In this document: positions 16,036 through 23,084 of the stretch, in pieces
Layout of the letters: each line of letters begins with the position of its first letter
How positions within the stretch are numbered: the first letter of the stretch is position 1
From: CAZDKK01 sp964603725
Lineage (GTDB): Bacteria; Eisenbacteria; RBG-16-71-46; CAIMUX01; WJJG01
Direction of reading: 5' to 3'
DNA length: 47,564 nucleotides
Assembly: GCA_964603725.1 (NCBI GenBank)
Contig: CAZRWW010000038.1
Location: 1 to 47,564, forward strand
Notes under the pieces: generated by a model
What the model saw: only the letters and a program-made list of their open reading frames with translations
The model's database searches: none
Told to the model about the DNA's origin: nothing
Program-made: the position numbers and the translations under genes

Positions 16036-17092
16036 AGTCGCCCTCTGGTACAACAACCGTGACATTCGCCTGGCCGAGGTGCCCACGCCGAAGCCCGGGC
16101 CCGGCGAGATGCTGGTCAAGGTCATGTCCTGCGGGATCTGCGGCAGCGACATCGTCGAATGGTACCGGCTCCCGCGGGCGCCGCTCGTCCAGGGCCACGA
16201 ACTGGGCGCAGAAGTTGTGGAAGTGGGGGAGGGCATCACCGCGTACCGCTCGGGGGACCGCGTGATGATCGCCCCGAAGGTGCCCTGCCTCCAGTGTCAC
16301 TGCTGCCGCGAGGATCACCATCCGGTCTGCCCGAACGTCAAGGTGCGCCTCCCAGGCGGCTACGCGGAGTACATCCTGGTCCCGGAGGAGCTCGCCAGGG
16401 CCGGAATCTATCGCCTGCCCGACAGCGTGAGTTATGACCAGAGCACGTTTGTCGAGCCGTTGGCCTGCGTCGTCCGATCTCAGAAGCTGGCCGGGGTGAA
16501 GACGGGCTTCACGGTCCTGATCATGGGCTGCGGCATGTCGGGGCTCCTGCAGGTCAAGCTGGCCAAGAGCAAGGGGTGCCGCATCGTCGCGACCGATGTG
16601 AATCCGGCCAGAGTCGAGCTGGCCAGAAGGTGCGGCGCCGACGTCGTGGTCGGCGCGGCGCAGAATGCGGCCGGGGACCTCGCCGGCGCCGCCGGCCGCG
16701 GAGCGACCGATCGCCTCGGAGCGCGCCTACTTGCCGAGACGGGGCGCAAGGCCGACGTCGTCATCGTCTGCACCTCCGCCACGTCGGCGATCGAGCAGGC
16801 CTGGAAGTGCGTCGACAAAGGTGGCGCGGTGGTCTTCTTCGCGGTGCCGGGCCCTGAAGCGCAGGTCACGATCCCCTTGAACGAGTTCTGGACCCAGGAG
16901 ATGCGAGTCTTGACCTCGTATTACTGCGGCCCCTCGGACATCATCGAGGCCTTGCGACTCATCGAGGCCCGCACGGTCGCGGTGGAGGACCTGATCACGC
17001 ACCGGCTCCCGCTGGCCCAGATCGCGCGCGGCTTCCAGCTGGTGCTGGACGGGCGGGAATCGATCAAGGTGATCATCCGGCCGCAGGAGTGA
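16031..17092 (+). CDS. zinc-dependent medium-chain alcohol/polyol dehydrogenase
   Basis: 353 residues, MDR family, NAD(P)-dependent oxidation of a polyol or secondary alcohol. Catalytic zinc ligands are Cys34 (SCGICGSD) with His56-Glu57 (QGHELG). The structural zinc site is Cys86, 89, 92 and 100. The Rossmann glycine motif is MGCGMSGLLQ near residue 175, followed by acidic IVATDVN, suggesting NAD preference. Two more in-frame ATGs (16001, 16016) lie in the 15-bp repeat; 16031 is chosen because GAGGA stands 8 nt before it and family similarity begins there. It follows the thiolase gene by 55 bp and precedes a VOC gene, probably one operon. The substrate cannot be read from the sequence. Confidence 0.88.
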   Translation: MRVALWYNNRDIRLAEVPTPKPGPGEMLVKVMSCGICGSDIVEWYRLPRAPLVQGHELGAEVVEVGEGITAYRSGDRVMIAPKVPCLQCHCCREDHHPVCPNVKVRLPGGYAEYILVPEELARAGIYRLPDSVSYDQSTFVEPLACVVRSQKLAGVKTGFTVLIMGCGMSGLLQVKLAKSKGCRIVATDVNPARVELARRCGADVVVGAAQNAAGDLAGAAGRGATDRLGARLLAETGRKADVVIVCTSATSAIEQAWKCVDKGGAVVFFAVPGPEAQVTIPLNEFWTQEMRVLTSYYCGPSDIIEALRLIEARTVAVEDLITHRLPLAQIARGFQLVLDGRESIKVIIRPQE

Positions 17093-17115
17093 TCCACTGG
17101 TCGCCAGGGAGGCGG

Positions 17116-17172
17116 CGATTGCCCACGGAGGGCCCGATTCCCCGCGGAAGGGGCGATTCCCCGCGGAGGGGC
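17116..17172. repeat. imperfect tandem repeat, 19 bp x 3, across the VOC start region
   Basis: Units begin CGATT at 17116, 17135 and 17154, each ending in a Shine-Dalgarno-like purine run (GGAGGG, GGAAGGGG, GGAGGGG). The next CGAT, at 17174-17177, is CGATG and contains the real start codon. The array therefore looks like repeated copies of a ribosome-binding-site-plus-start module, with ATT instead of ATG in the earlier copies. Confidence 0.85.
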
Positions 17173-17175
17173 GCG

Positions 17176-17562
17176 ATGAGATTGCTGCACGCGGCGCTCG
17201 TCTACGGCTCCGAACGGACCGCTGACGAGTTCCTGGTGGATGTGCTGGGGCTCGTGAAATCGGAGCGCAAGACGCTTCCTCGGGAGCTGGCCCGCGCCAT
17301 CTTCGGCGTGGACAGGGAACTGGGGATGGTCAACTACGCCAACGATTCCCTCCAGATCGAGGCCTTCATCGATGGTGCCCATCCCGGCCGATCCGGCGGC
17401 ATCGAGCACGTTTGCTTCGAGGTGCATGAACTGGCGAACTTTCTCGAACGGTGCCGGCAAGTGGGGGTGGAAATCAGCCGGACTCCGAGGGGCCGGCGGC
17501 TGGTGACCTTTGTGCGGGACAGGGCGGGCAACTTGTTCGAGATCAAGGAACGGCAGCCCTAG
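17176..17562 (+). CDS. VOC (glyoxalase/bleomycin-resistance) family protein
   Basis: 128 residues, a single two-module betaalpha-betabetabeta protein. The opening LLHAALVYGSERTADEFLVDVLG and the second module GGIEHVCFEVHELANFLERC with the metal-ligand-like His-Val-Cys-Phe-Glu, ending VRDRAGNLFEI, are typical VOC blocks. Members include glyoxalases, epimerases and ring-cleaving dioxygenases, so activity is open; an isomerase or epimerase step with the thiolase and dehydrogenase is plausible. ATG 17176 is chosen for GGAGGGG 5 nt upstream. Confidence 0.75.
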   Translation: MRLLHAALVYGSERTADEFLVDVLGLVKSERKTLPRELARAIFGVDRELGMVNYANDSLQIEAFIDGAHPGRSGGIEHVCFEVHELANFLERCRQVGVEISRTPRGRRLVTFVRDRAGNLFEIKERQP

Positions 17563-17660
17563 CGCGGTTGCCGACGACGGACGGAGAACCGGCATCCTCA
17601 CGCTCAGACCTGCCCCGTGCCGCCCACCGCCCGGAGCCGTCCGGCCCTCCAACCGGCCGG

Positions 17661-17690
17661 TTGTGACCCGCTGCCCATTCGGAGTACATT
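17661..17690 (+). promoter_or_regulatory. probable promoter of tRNA-Arg
   Basis: TTGTGA (17661-17666), an 18-bp spacer and TACATT (17685-17690) place a start site about 6 nt before the mature tRNA. Confidence 0.5.
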
Positions 17691-17702
17691 CCCCTGCGCA
17701 CG

Positions 17703-17776
17703 GCCCTCGTAGCTCAGGTGGATAGAGCGACGGTTTCCTAAACCGTAGGTCGCAGGTTCGAGTCCTGCCGGGGGCG
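17703..17776 (+). tRNA. tRNA-Arg(CCT)
   Basis: A full cloverleaf can be drawn. The acceptor stem GCCCTCG (17703-17709) pairs with CGGGGGC (17769-17775), with discriminator G17776. The D-stem is GCTC/GAGC. The anticodon stem ACGGT/ACCGT closes the loop TTCCTAA, giving anticodon CCT (17737-17739), which reads AGG. The T-arm is GCAGG-TTCGAGT-CCTGC. CCA is not encoded. Confidence 0.96.
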
Positions 17777-17787
17777 CGGGAGCAACG

Positions 17788-17815
17788 GCCCCGGCGCGCG
17801 CAGGCGTGCCGGGGC
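17788..17815. terminator. GC-rich hairpin between tRNA-Arg and the convergent nucleotidyltransferase gene
   Basis: GCCCCGGC (17788-17795) and GCCGGGGC (17808-17815) form a perfect 8-bp stem. It sits 11 nt after the tRNA and 2 nt past the stop of the minus-strand gene, so it may end both transcripts. There is no U-tract on either side. Confidence 0.4.
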
Positions 17816-17817
17816 TG

Positions 17818-18407
17818 TCAGCCCTCCAGGCGCGACTGGATCGCCCTCCAGATCTCGGTGAGCCCGAGAGTTCCCGCCCAGCGCTCGATGTAGTCCCGGT
17901 CGATCTCGTCACCGCTGGTGAGGATCATCCCGGTGATGTCCCGCAGATGCTTCTCGGACCCCCCCTGGGAGTCGTACTCCATCTTCTTGATGATGACGTC
18001 TTCCGGAGCTGCGAAGTTGGCCCGGTAGGAGGGCGCGGGATGGATCCGCCGCGCCCGGCTGAGGCGGCTCCTGTCGAAGGGCGTGTCGCGCCGAATGATC
18101 ACATCGATCTTCAGACCCGATGCCGGGTGGATGATGTTGAACTGGGTTTGATGCCGGATGGCTTCGTCCATCATTGCGGGGCTGATGCAGCAGTCCTCCG
18201 GGGGAAAGGCCGCCACAAGCGGCGAGACGTGCTCCCGACCGATGGCGGCCACGATGTCTCCCGACCGATGGCGGCCACGATGTCGACGTCGTTGGTGAGG
18301 CGAGGCTCCCCATACGCCATCGCTGCGACGGAGCCGGTCACGAGGTAAGGGATCCCCAGGCGCTCGAAGATCGCGACCACGCACGCCAGGAGCTCATACG
18401 GCACCAT
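17818..18407 (-). pseudogene. AbiEii-like nucleotidyltransferase, frameshifted by a 26-bp tandem duplication
   Basis: The N-terminal part (from ATG 18407) reads MVPYELLACVVAIFERLG then the catalytic motif GSVAAMAYGEPRLTNDVDIV, a nucleotidyltransferase GS...DxD signature. The rest (HVSPLVAAFPPEDCCIS to AIQSRLEG) is in another frame. The switch lies exactly at a perfect 26-bp tandem duplication (18232-18283). Removing one copy joins the halves into a continuous 187-residue protein ending at 17818. The family resembles nucleotidyltransferases found as partners of small proteins in toxin-antitoxin-like pairs. The start overlaps the upstream small gene by 14 bp. As written the gene is off; loss of one copy would restore it. 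Confidence 0.85.
18232..18283. repeat. perfect 26-bp tandem duplication causing a frameshift
   Basis: Two identical 26-bp copies (18232-18257 and 18258-18283), starting CTCCCGACCGATGGCGGCC on the plus strand. Because 26 is not a multiple of three, the duplication breaks the nucleotidyltransferase frame. Confidence 0.97.
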
Positions 18408-18609
18408 GGGACATTCTCCTCACGACTTCGCGCTCAACCCGCGCTGGATTCCAGTCCGGGTGCAATTCCGCGAGCTGGGTCAGGAGCATCGTGCGCACGG
18501 ATTCCCAGATCCCGGAAGCAATGGCGAGTCGCTCGGCGGGCGTCTTGCTGCGGAGTATGTCGGCCACCGCTCGGTCCATGACCTCGATCTGCCCACGGTC
18601 AAGCCTCAT
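18394..18609 (-). CDS. small partner protein of the nucleotidyltransferase
   Basis: 71 residues from ATG 18609, which has AGGAGGAG 5 nt upstream; a longer frame from 18651 lacks this. The sequence (RLDRGQIEVMDRAVADILRS, then KTPAERLAIASGIWESVR and HPDWNPARVEREVVRRMSHG) is helical and charged. I recall similar short proteins encoded just before nucleotidyltransferase genes in many bacteria, but no function is established to my knowledge. A 14-bp overlap with the downstream gene implies coupled translation, as in toxin-antitoxin pairs. Confidence 0.75.
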   Translation of the reverse strand: MRLDRGQIEVMDRAVADILRSKTPAERLAIASGIWESVRTMLLTQLAELHPDWNPARVEREVVRRMSHGAV

Positions 18610-18825
18610 CGCGCTCCTCCTGAGCCTGCGCTGGGAGTCTGGCCAAGCCACCGGGATGACTCAAGGTCCTTCTGGAATCCGGGTGTGGATCCGGCCCCCT
18701 GGAATGGTGGCAGACAGAAGGAACCTCACCCAGCGCGGCCTCCGCGGACGTCGCCCAGCGACGGGCCGCCGCCCGCCCTCCGTTCGAAACCCGTAATCGC
18801 TGTTGCCTAATGAAGGTGCGAGTCT

Positions 18826-18845
18826 ACTTTGCCCCGGGGCAAAGT
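18826..18845. promoter_or_regulatory. perfect 20-bp palindrome upstream of uvrC
   Basis: ACTTTGCCCCGGGGCAAAGT is its own reverse complement, with no spacer. It lies about 115 bp before the uvrC start in a gap that otherwise holds no gene. An operator for a dimeric regulator is the simplest reading. Confidence 0.5.
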
Positions 18846-18959
18846 GCTCGGTCGATCCCCCTGGCCTCGGAGGTCGCCCGGAACACCCCACCTCCCGCCC
18901 GCGCCAGCCGAATCCAGCCTCGCGTTGCGACGCCCCCCGTTCTGCCACATAGTTCCTGC

Positions 18960-20993
18960 ATGCAGCCTGATCGTCGCAAACCTGCGCCCTCGCCGAACCC
19001 CGAGCCCAACCCGGGGCCGGAGCCCCCGCCGGCGCCCGAGCCTGGGCCGGTGCCGCGCGCCAAGCCCGCGCCCGAGTCCGCTCCCGAGCCCAAGTCGGCC
19101 ACCCCCGGTCACGCCGCCGATCCCGACTGGCGCACCCGTCTCGAGCACAAACTCCGCCTCCTCCCGCGGCGTCCCGGCGTCTACATCATGCGCGACGCCT
19201 CCGGCCGCATCCTCTACATCGGCAAGGCCAAGCTCCTGCCGGCGCGGGTGCGCAGCTATTTCCGCGGCGAGGCGCCCGATGAGCGCCTGCGGCTGCTGCG
19301 CGAGAGGATCCGCGACTTCGACTACGTGGTGACGGCGAGCGAGGCCGAGGCGCTCGTGCTCGAGGCCAATCTCGTCAAGGCCCACGCGCCACGCTTCAAC
19401 GTGGAGCTGAAAGACGACAAGAAGTACCCCTTCCTGCGGGTGGACGTGACCCACGAGTTCCCGCGGCTGGAGGTGACCCGCACCGTGCGCGCCGATGGGG
19501 CTCGCTACTACGGTCCCTACACGCGGGTGAAGGACATGCGCCACATGCTGCGCTCGCTCCGGCGGCTCTTCCCATTGCGGAGCTGCAGCGATCGGCGGCT
19601 GGCGCGCGGCGGGCGGGAGTGCTTGTTCTTCTTCATCGACATGTGCCACGCGCCCTGCACCCGGCGCATCGACGCGCCCACTTACGGAGAGATCGTCGCG
19701 CAACTCGGCGCGTTCCTCGAGGGCCGCGGTGGGGACGTGGTGCGCAAGTGGGAGGGGCGCATGCGGGCGCTGGCCGCGGAGCTGCGCTTCGAGGAGTCCG
19801 CCCAACTGCGCGACGACATCGCCTGGCTCGAGCAGCTCCGCGACCCGCAGCGCATGACCGACATCCAGCGGCCCGACCTCGACGTCGTGGCTCTCGTGGC
19901 CCGCGGAAATCGCGCCCTGGCCGCCGTCTTTTCCCACCGGGAGGGCAAGGTGGTCGGCACCTGGCGCATCGAGGTGGGACGCGCGGCTGAGGCCGGCGCC
20001 GGCGAGATCATGGCGTCGGTGCTGGCCGGCCACTATCAGGCGCGGATGCAGGTGCCGCCCCTGGTTCTGTGCGAGCCGCTGCCGGCGGATCGCGAGGTCC
20101 TGGAGGGATGGCTCACGTCGCGGTCGGGGCGGCGCGTCCGCATTGGACGCGCCGTGCGGGGCGAGAAGGCCGCCCTGGTGCGCGCTGCCCGCGAGAATGC
20201 CGCGCTGGCCCTCGAGGAGATCGAGCTCATTGCGGCGGGACGGGAGAAACGCCTCAAGTCCTCGGCCTATGCCCTGCAGGAAGCCCTCGGTCTCGCGCAT
20301 GCGCCCGTGCGCATCGAGGGCTACGACATCAGCACGCTCCAGGGCCGCCAGGCCGTCGGCGCGCAGGTCGTCTTCCGTGACGGCGCCCCCTACAAGAGCG
20401 GCTACCGGCGCTACCGCATCCGGACCGTGGCGGGGCAGGATGATTTCGCGATGCTGGGGGAGGTGCTCGCGCGGCGGGCGGGGCACTTCGCCGACCCCGA
20501 TGAGGAAACGCCCGACCTCATCCTGATCGATGGCGGTCGCGGTCAGGTCAATCGCGCGGCCGACGTGCTGCGGGAGGCCGGGCGCGGGGACCTTCCGCTG
20601 GTCGGGCTCGCCAAGCGCGAGGAGGAGATCTTCCGGCCCGGCGAGGAAGAGCCGCTGCGCCTGCCGCGCAGCTCGCCGGCGCTCCAGCTTCTGCAGCGCG
20701 TGCGCGACGAGGCGCACCGGTTCGCGGTGAGCTATCACCGCGCGGTGCGCAGCCGCGCCCAGGTGCACGACCCGCTGGACGACGTGCAGGGATTGGGCCC
20801 GCGCAGGCGCCAGGCGCTCCTCGACCGCTTCGGCAGCGTCGGCGCGCTCGCGCGGACCCCGGCGGAGGAGATCGCGCGGGTGCCGGGAATTGGACCGGGG
20901 CTGGCGGGCCGCATCCAGGACGCCCTGCGTCGGGGCCCGCGCGCTGGGGCACGGGGAATCCCTCGCGACCCGAGAGGAACGAGCCGGAGATGA
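18960..20993 (+). CDS. uvrC: UvrABC system protein C
   Basis: Nucleotide-excision-repair endonuclease making the 3' and 5' incisions around UvrB-bound damage; 677 residues from ATG 18960. The first about 45 residues are a Pro/Glu-rich low-complexity tail (PEPNPGPEPPPAPEPGP) absent from usual UvrC. Then come the GIY-YIG domain (RRPGVYIMRDASGRILYIGK), four Cys of the proposed Fe-S cluster (SCSD, ECLF, MCHAPC), a UVR motif (FEESAQLRDDIAWLEQL), the RNase H-like nuclease domain (IEGYDISTLQG, DLILIDGGRGQVN) and C-terminal helix-hairpin-helix motifs (IARVPGIGPGLAGRI). An in-frame ATG at 18810 would precede the palindrome and is less likely. The stop overlaps xerD by 4 bp (ATGA). Confidence 0.95.
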   Translation: MQPDRRKPAPSPNPEPNPGPEPPPAPEPGPVPRAKPAPESAPEPKSATPGHAADPDWRTRLEHKLRLLPRRPGVYIMRDASGRILYIGKAKLLPARVRSYFRGEAPDERLRLLRERIRDFDYVVTASEAEALVLEANLVKAHAPRFNVELKDDKKYPFLRVDVTHEFPRLEVTRTVRADGARYYGPYTRVKDMRHMLRSLRRLFPLRSCSDRRLARGGRECLFFFIDMCHAPCTRRIDAPTYGEIVAQLGAFLEGRGGDVVRKWEGRMRALAAELRFEESAQLRDDIAWLEQLRDPQRMTDIQRPDLDVVALVARGNRALAAVFSHREGKVVGTWRIEVGRAAEAGAGEIMASVLAGHYQARMQVPPLVLCEPLPADREVLEGWLTSRSGRRVRIGRAVRGEKAALVRAARENAALALEEIELIAAGREKRLKSSAYALQEALGLAHAPVRIEGYDISTLQGRQAVGAQVVFRDGAPYKSGYRRYRIRTVAGQDDFAMLGEVLARRAGHFADPDEETPDLILIDGGRGQVNRAADVLREAGRGDLPLVGLAKREEEIFRPGEEEPLRLPRSSPALQLLQRVRDEAHRFAVSYHRAVRSRAQVHDPLDDVQGLGPRRRQALLDRFGSVGALARTPAEEIARVPGIGPGLAGRIQDALRRGPRAGARGIPRDPRGTSRR

Positions 20994-22129
20994 CCCGGGC
21001 GAGCACGCAGCAGTCGCACCGAGGGCCAACGCGCGGAGAGCCGCGGTCGCCGGGGGCGCGGGGTCGCGCGCGCCGCCGGGCTCAGGCGGTGCGCGTGGAT
21101 GAGGAGCTGCCGGCCCGCGTGCGCTCCGCGCTGGAGGAGTATCTCTTCCACCTGTCGCTGGTGCGGGCGGTCTCGGAGCGGACCGTCGCGGCCTACGGCG
21201 GCGACCTGCATGGGCTCTTCCGCCGGCTGGCCGAGCAAGGAGTGCGCGATCCCGAGCAGGTGACGGCTCGCAATCTCCGCGAGTACCTGGTCCATCTGGG
21301 CGAGACCCGCGGGTGCGAGCGGACCACGGTCGCGCGGGCGCGCTCGGCCATCCGCTCGTTCTTCGCCTTCCTGGCGGATGAGCGGCATGGGCACTGGCGG
21401 GGCGCCGCCTGGGAGGACCCCGCTGCCGATCTGCCGGCCCCGCGCGCCTGGCGGCGGGTGCCGCGCGCGCTCAGCGAGGAGGAGGCCGCGCGCCTGATGG
21501 AGTCCGTGGGGGGCTCGAGCCCGCTCGACCTGCGGGACCGGGCGATGCTCGAGGTAGCTTACGGAACGGGGCTGCGCGTCTCGGAGCTCTTGTCGCTGGC
21601 GCTGGAGGACTGCCTGTGGGACGCGGGCGCCGAGCCCCCTGGCTCCGCGGCCGAACCCGCCGGCGCCGACTCCCGCGCCCCGGACGCGGCGCGCGGCCAT
21701 GCCGGGGTCTCGGGCTGCCTGTTGCGCGTCACGGGCAAGGGCCAGCGCACGCGTCTGGTCCCGGCGGGCCGAGCGGCCACCGGGGCGCTGCGGGCCTACA
21801 CTGAACACGCGCGCCCGGCGCTCCTGGCCAGGGGGCGGCAGTCGCACGCGCCGGCAGTGGTGTTCCTGAACGCCCGTGGCCGGCCCCTCAGTCGAATGGG
21901 GTTCTGGAAGATCTTGCGGCAACGGGCGCTGTCGGCGGGACTGGGAGAAGGTGTGCACCCCCACCTGCTGCGTCACACATACGCCACGCACCTGCTGCGC
22001 GCAGGGGCTTCGCTGCGGGTTGTCCAGGAGCTTCTGGGCCACGCGCGGCTGGCGACGACGCAGATCTACACCAGCGTGGATGAGAGCTATCTGCAGGGCA
22101 TGCACCGGCGGTACCATCCCCGCGGGTGA
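20990..22129 (+). CDS. tyrosine recombinase XerC/XerD family
   Basis: 379 residues. The N-terminal SAM-like core-binding domain (LEEYLFHLSLVRAVSERTVAAY) is followed by the catalytic domain with Arg in YGTGLRVSELL, Lys in VTGKGQRTRLV, His-x-x-Arg in HPHLLRHTYATHLL, His in LGHARLATTQIYT and the Tyr nucleophile in QIYTSVDE. All five catalytic positions are present. It carries an Ala/Pro-rich insertion of about 32 residues (AGAEPPGSAAEPAGADSRAP region) between the first beta strands after the Arg, not usual in XerC/D. Lack of phage or integron genes nearby, and 4-bp coupling to uvrC, fit a housekeeping chromosome-dimer recombinase. XerC and XerD cannot be told apart here. Confidence 0.93.
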   Translation: MTRASTQQSHRGPTRGEPRSPGARGRARRRAQAVRVDEELPARVRSALEEYLFHLSLVRAVSERTVAAYGGDLHGLFRRLAEQGVRDPEQVTARNLREYLVHLGETRGCERTTVARARSAIRSFFAFLADERHGHWRGAAWEDPAADLPAPRAWRRVPRALSEEEAARLMESVGGSSPLDLRDRAMLEVAYGTGLRVSELLSLALEDCLWDAGAEPPGSAAEPAGADSRAPDAARGHAGVSGCLLRVTGKGQRTRLVPAGRAATGALRAYTEHARPALLARGRQSHAPAVVFLNARGRPLSRMGFWKILRQRALSAGLGEGVHPHLLRHTYATHLLRAGASLRVVQELLGHARLATTQIYTSVDESYLQGMHRRYHPRG

Positions 22130-22137
22130 AGATGACC

Positions 22138-22199
22138 GCCGGTCCGGAGGCCCGCGGCGAGAAGGGTCGCCGGTCCGGAGGCCCGCGGCGAGGATGGCC
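22138..22199. repeat. tandem repeat, 31 bp x 2
   Basis: Two near-identical copies beginning GCCGGTCCGGAGGCCCGCGG, starting 8 bp after the recombinase stop codon. Confidence 0.9.
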
Positions 22200-22262
22200 C
22201 GGCGAGGACGTCCGCCTGCGGGGTAGGGCGCGGCGGAGAGTGTTGGAGCGGGAGGATTGGGA

Positions 22263-22928
22263 ATGTCCGAAAGACTAGCCACGCGCCGAGTCCGCCTGGT
22301 GCATCTGGCCCTGGCGCTCGGCCTGCTCTGGGGAGCGCTTCTGCTGGTGCCCGATGCAGCGGCCTATGAGCACCGCCGCGGCACGCCGAGCTTCGGGGCC
22401 CAGGTCCAGTTCGGCATGACCGCCGGGGACTCCGAGTGGAAGGACCTCTTCGACCGCGGCTTCGGCGTCGTGATCAGCGTCCGGCAGTACATCAAGCGCG
22501 ACCGCGCCGTCGGCCTCACGGGCCAGCAGCAGAGCTTCGACCGCATTGGCGGCAACACCAACGTGATCAGCACCGGCACGGACCGCGGGAGCTACGACCG
22601 GCTCCAATTCCAGCTCCTGATGCTCGACTATTACGCCTACTTCCGCCGCATGGCCAAGCGCACGCCTTACATCGTCGTGAGCGGGGGCTTCTACCACCCT
22701 CAGTATGTCGACGAGGGCAGGGACGTCCAGGGCACGCCGGGCGAGCAGGTCGGCTTCATTGACAAGGACGGCTTCGTGCTGCGCGCCGGGGGCGGCCTCG
22801 AGTACTTCGTCCGCCGGACGCTGTCGATCGACAGCACGTTGTCGGGCTACTTCCTGAGCGCCCCGGGCGTGCCGGGCACCGTCTTCACTGTCCAGCTGGG
22901 TCTGGGCTTCCATCTCTACACACGCTGA
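22263..22928 (+). CDS. outer-membrane beta-barrel protein
   Basis: 221 residues. ATG 22263 has GGGAGGA 5 nt upstream. A signal peptide (LVHLALALGLLWGALLLVPDAAA) is followed by alternating amphipathic strands such as FGAQVQFGMTAGD, GFGVVISVRQYI, LQFQLLMLDYYAYF, PYIVVSGGFYHP and FVLRAGGGLEYFV. It ends VFTVQLGLGFHLYTR, an aromatic-rich terminal strand typical of OMP insertion signals. The small size suggests an 8-strand OmpA/OmpW-like barrel. Function unknown. Confidence 0.7.
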   Translation: MSERLATRRVRLVHLALALGLLWGALLLVPDAAAYEHRRGTPSFGAQVQFGMTAGDSEWKDLFDRGFGVVISVRQYIKRDRAVGLTGQQQSFDRIGGNTNVISTGTDRGSYDRLQFQLLMLDYYAYFRRMAKRTPYIVVSGGFYHPQYVDEGRDVQGTPGEQVGFIDKDGFVLRAGGGLEYFVRRTLSIDSTLSGYFLSAPGVPGTVFTVQLGLGFHLYTR

Positions 22929-22997
22929 CGGTCGCGAGGGCCGGCCCCGGGGCCCCCGGGGATCGCCCATCCTCCCGGCTCTTCACCCGGAGGGCTG

Positions 22998-23027
22998 TTG
23001 GTACACCGGCCCCGCCTATGCTAGTAT
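22998..23027 (+). promoter_or_regulatory. possible promoter for the SNF2 gene
   Basis: TTGGTA (22998-23003), an 18-bp spacer and TAGTAT (23022-23027) lie 58 bp before the GTG start. Both hexamers match only four of six positions. Confidence 0.35.
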
Positions 23028-23084
23028 TGACCGTTCATCTTTGAGGTTGGCGCATCCGGGACGCAAACGGGGCAGGCGCGCAAG

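Noticed and set aside
20990..22129. Phage or integron integrase
   Set aside because: No attachment-site duplication at the nearby tRNA and no phage genes; coupling to uvrC fits a resident Xer protein.
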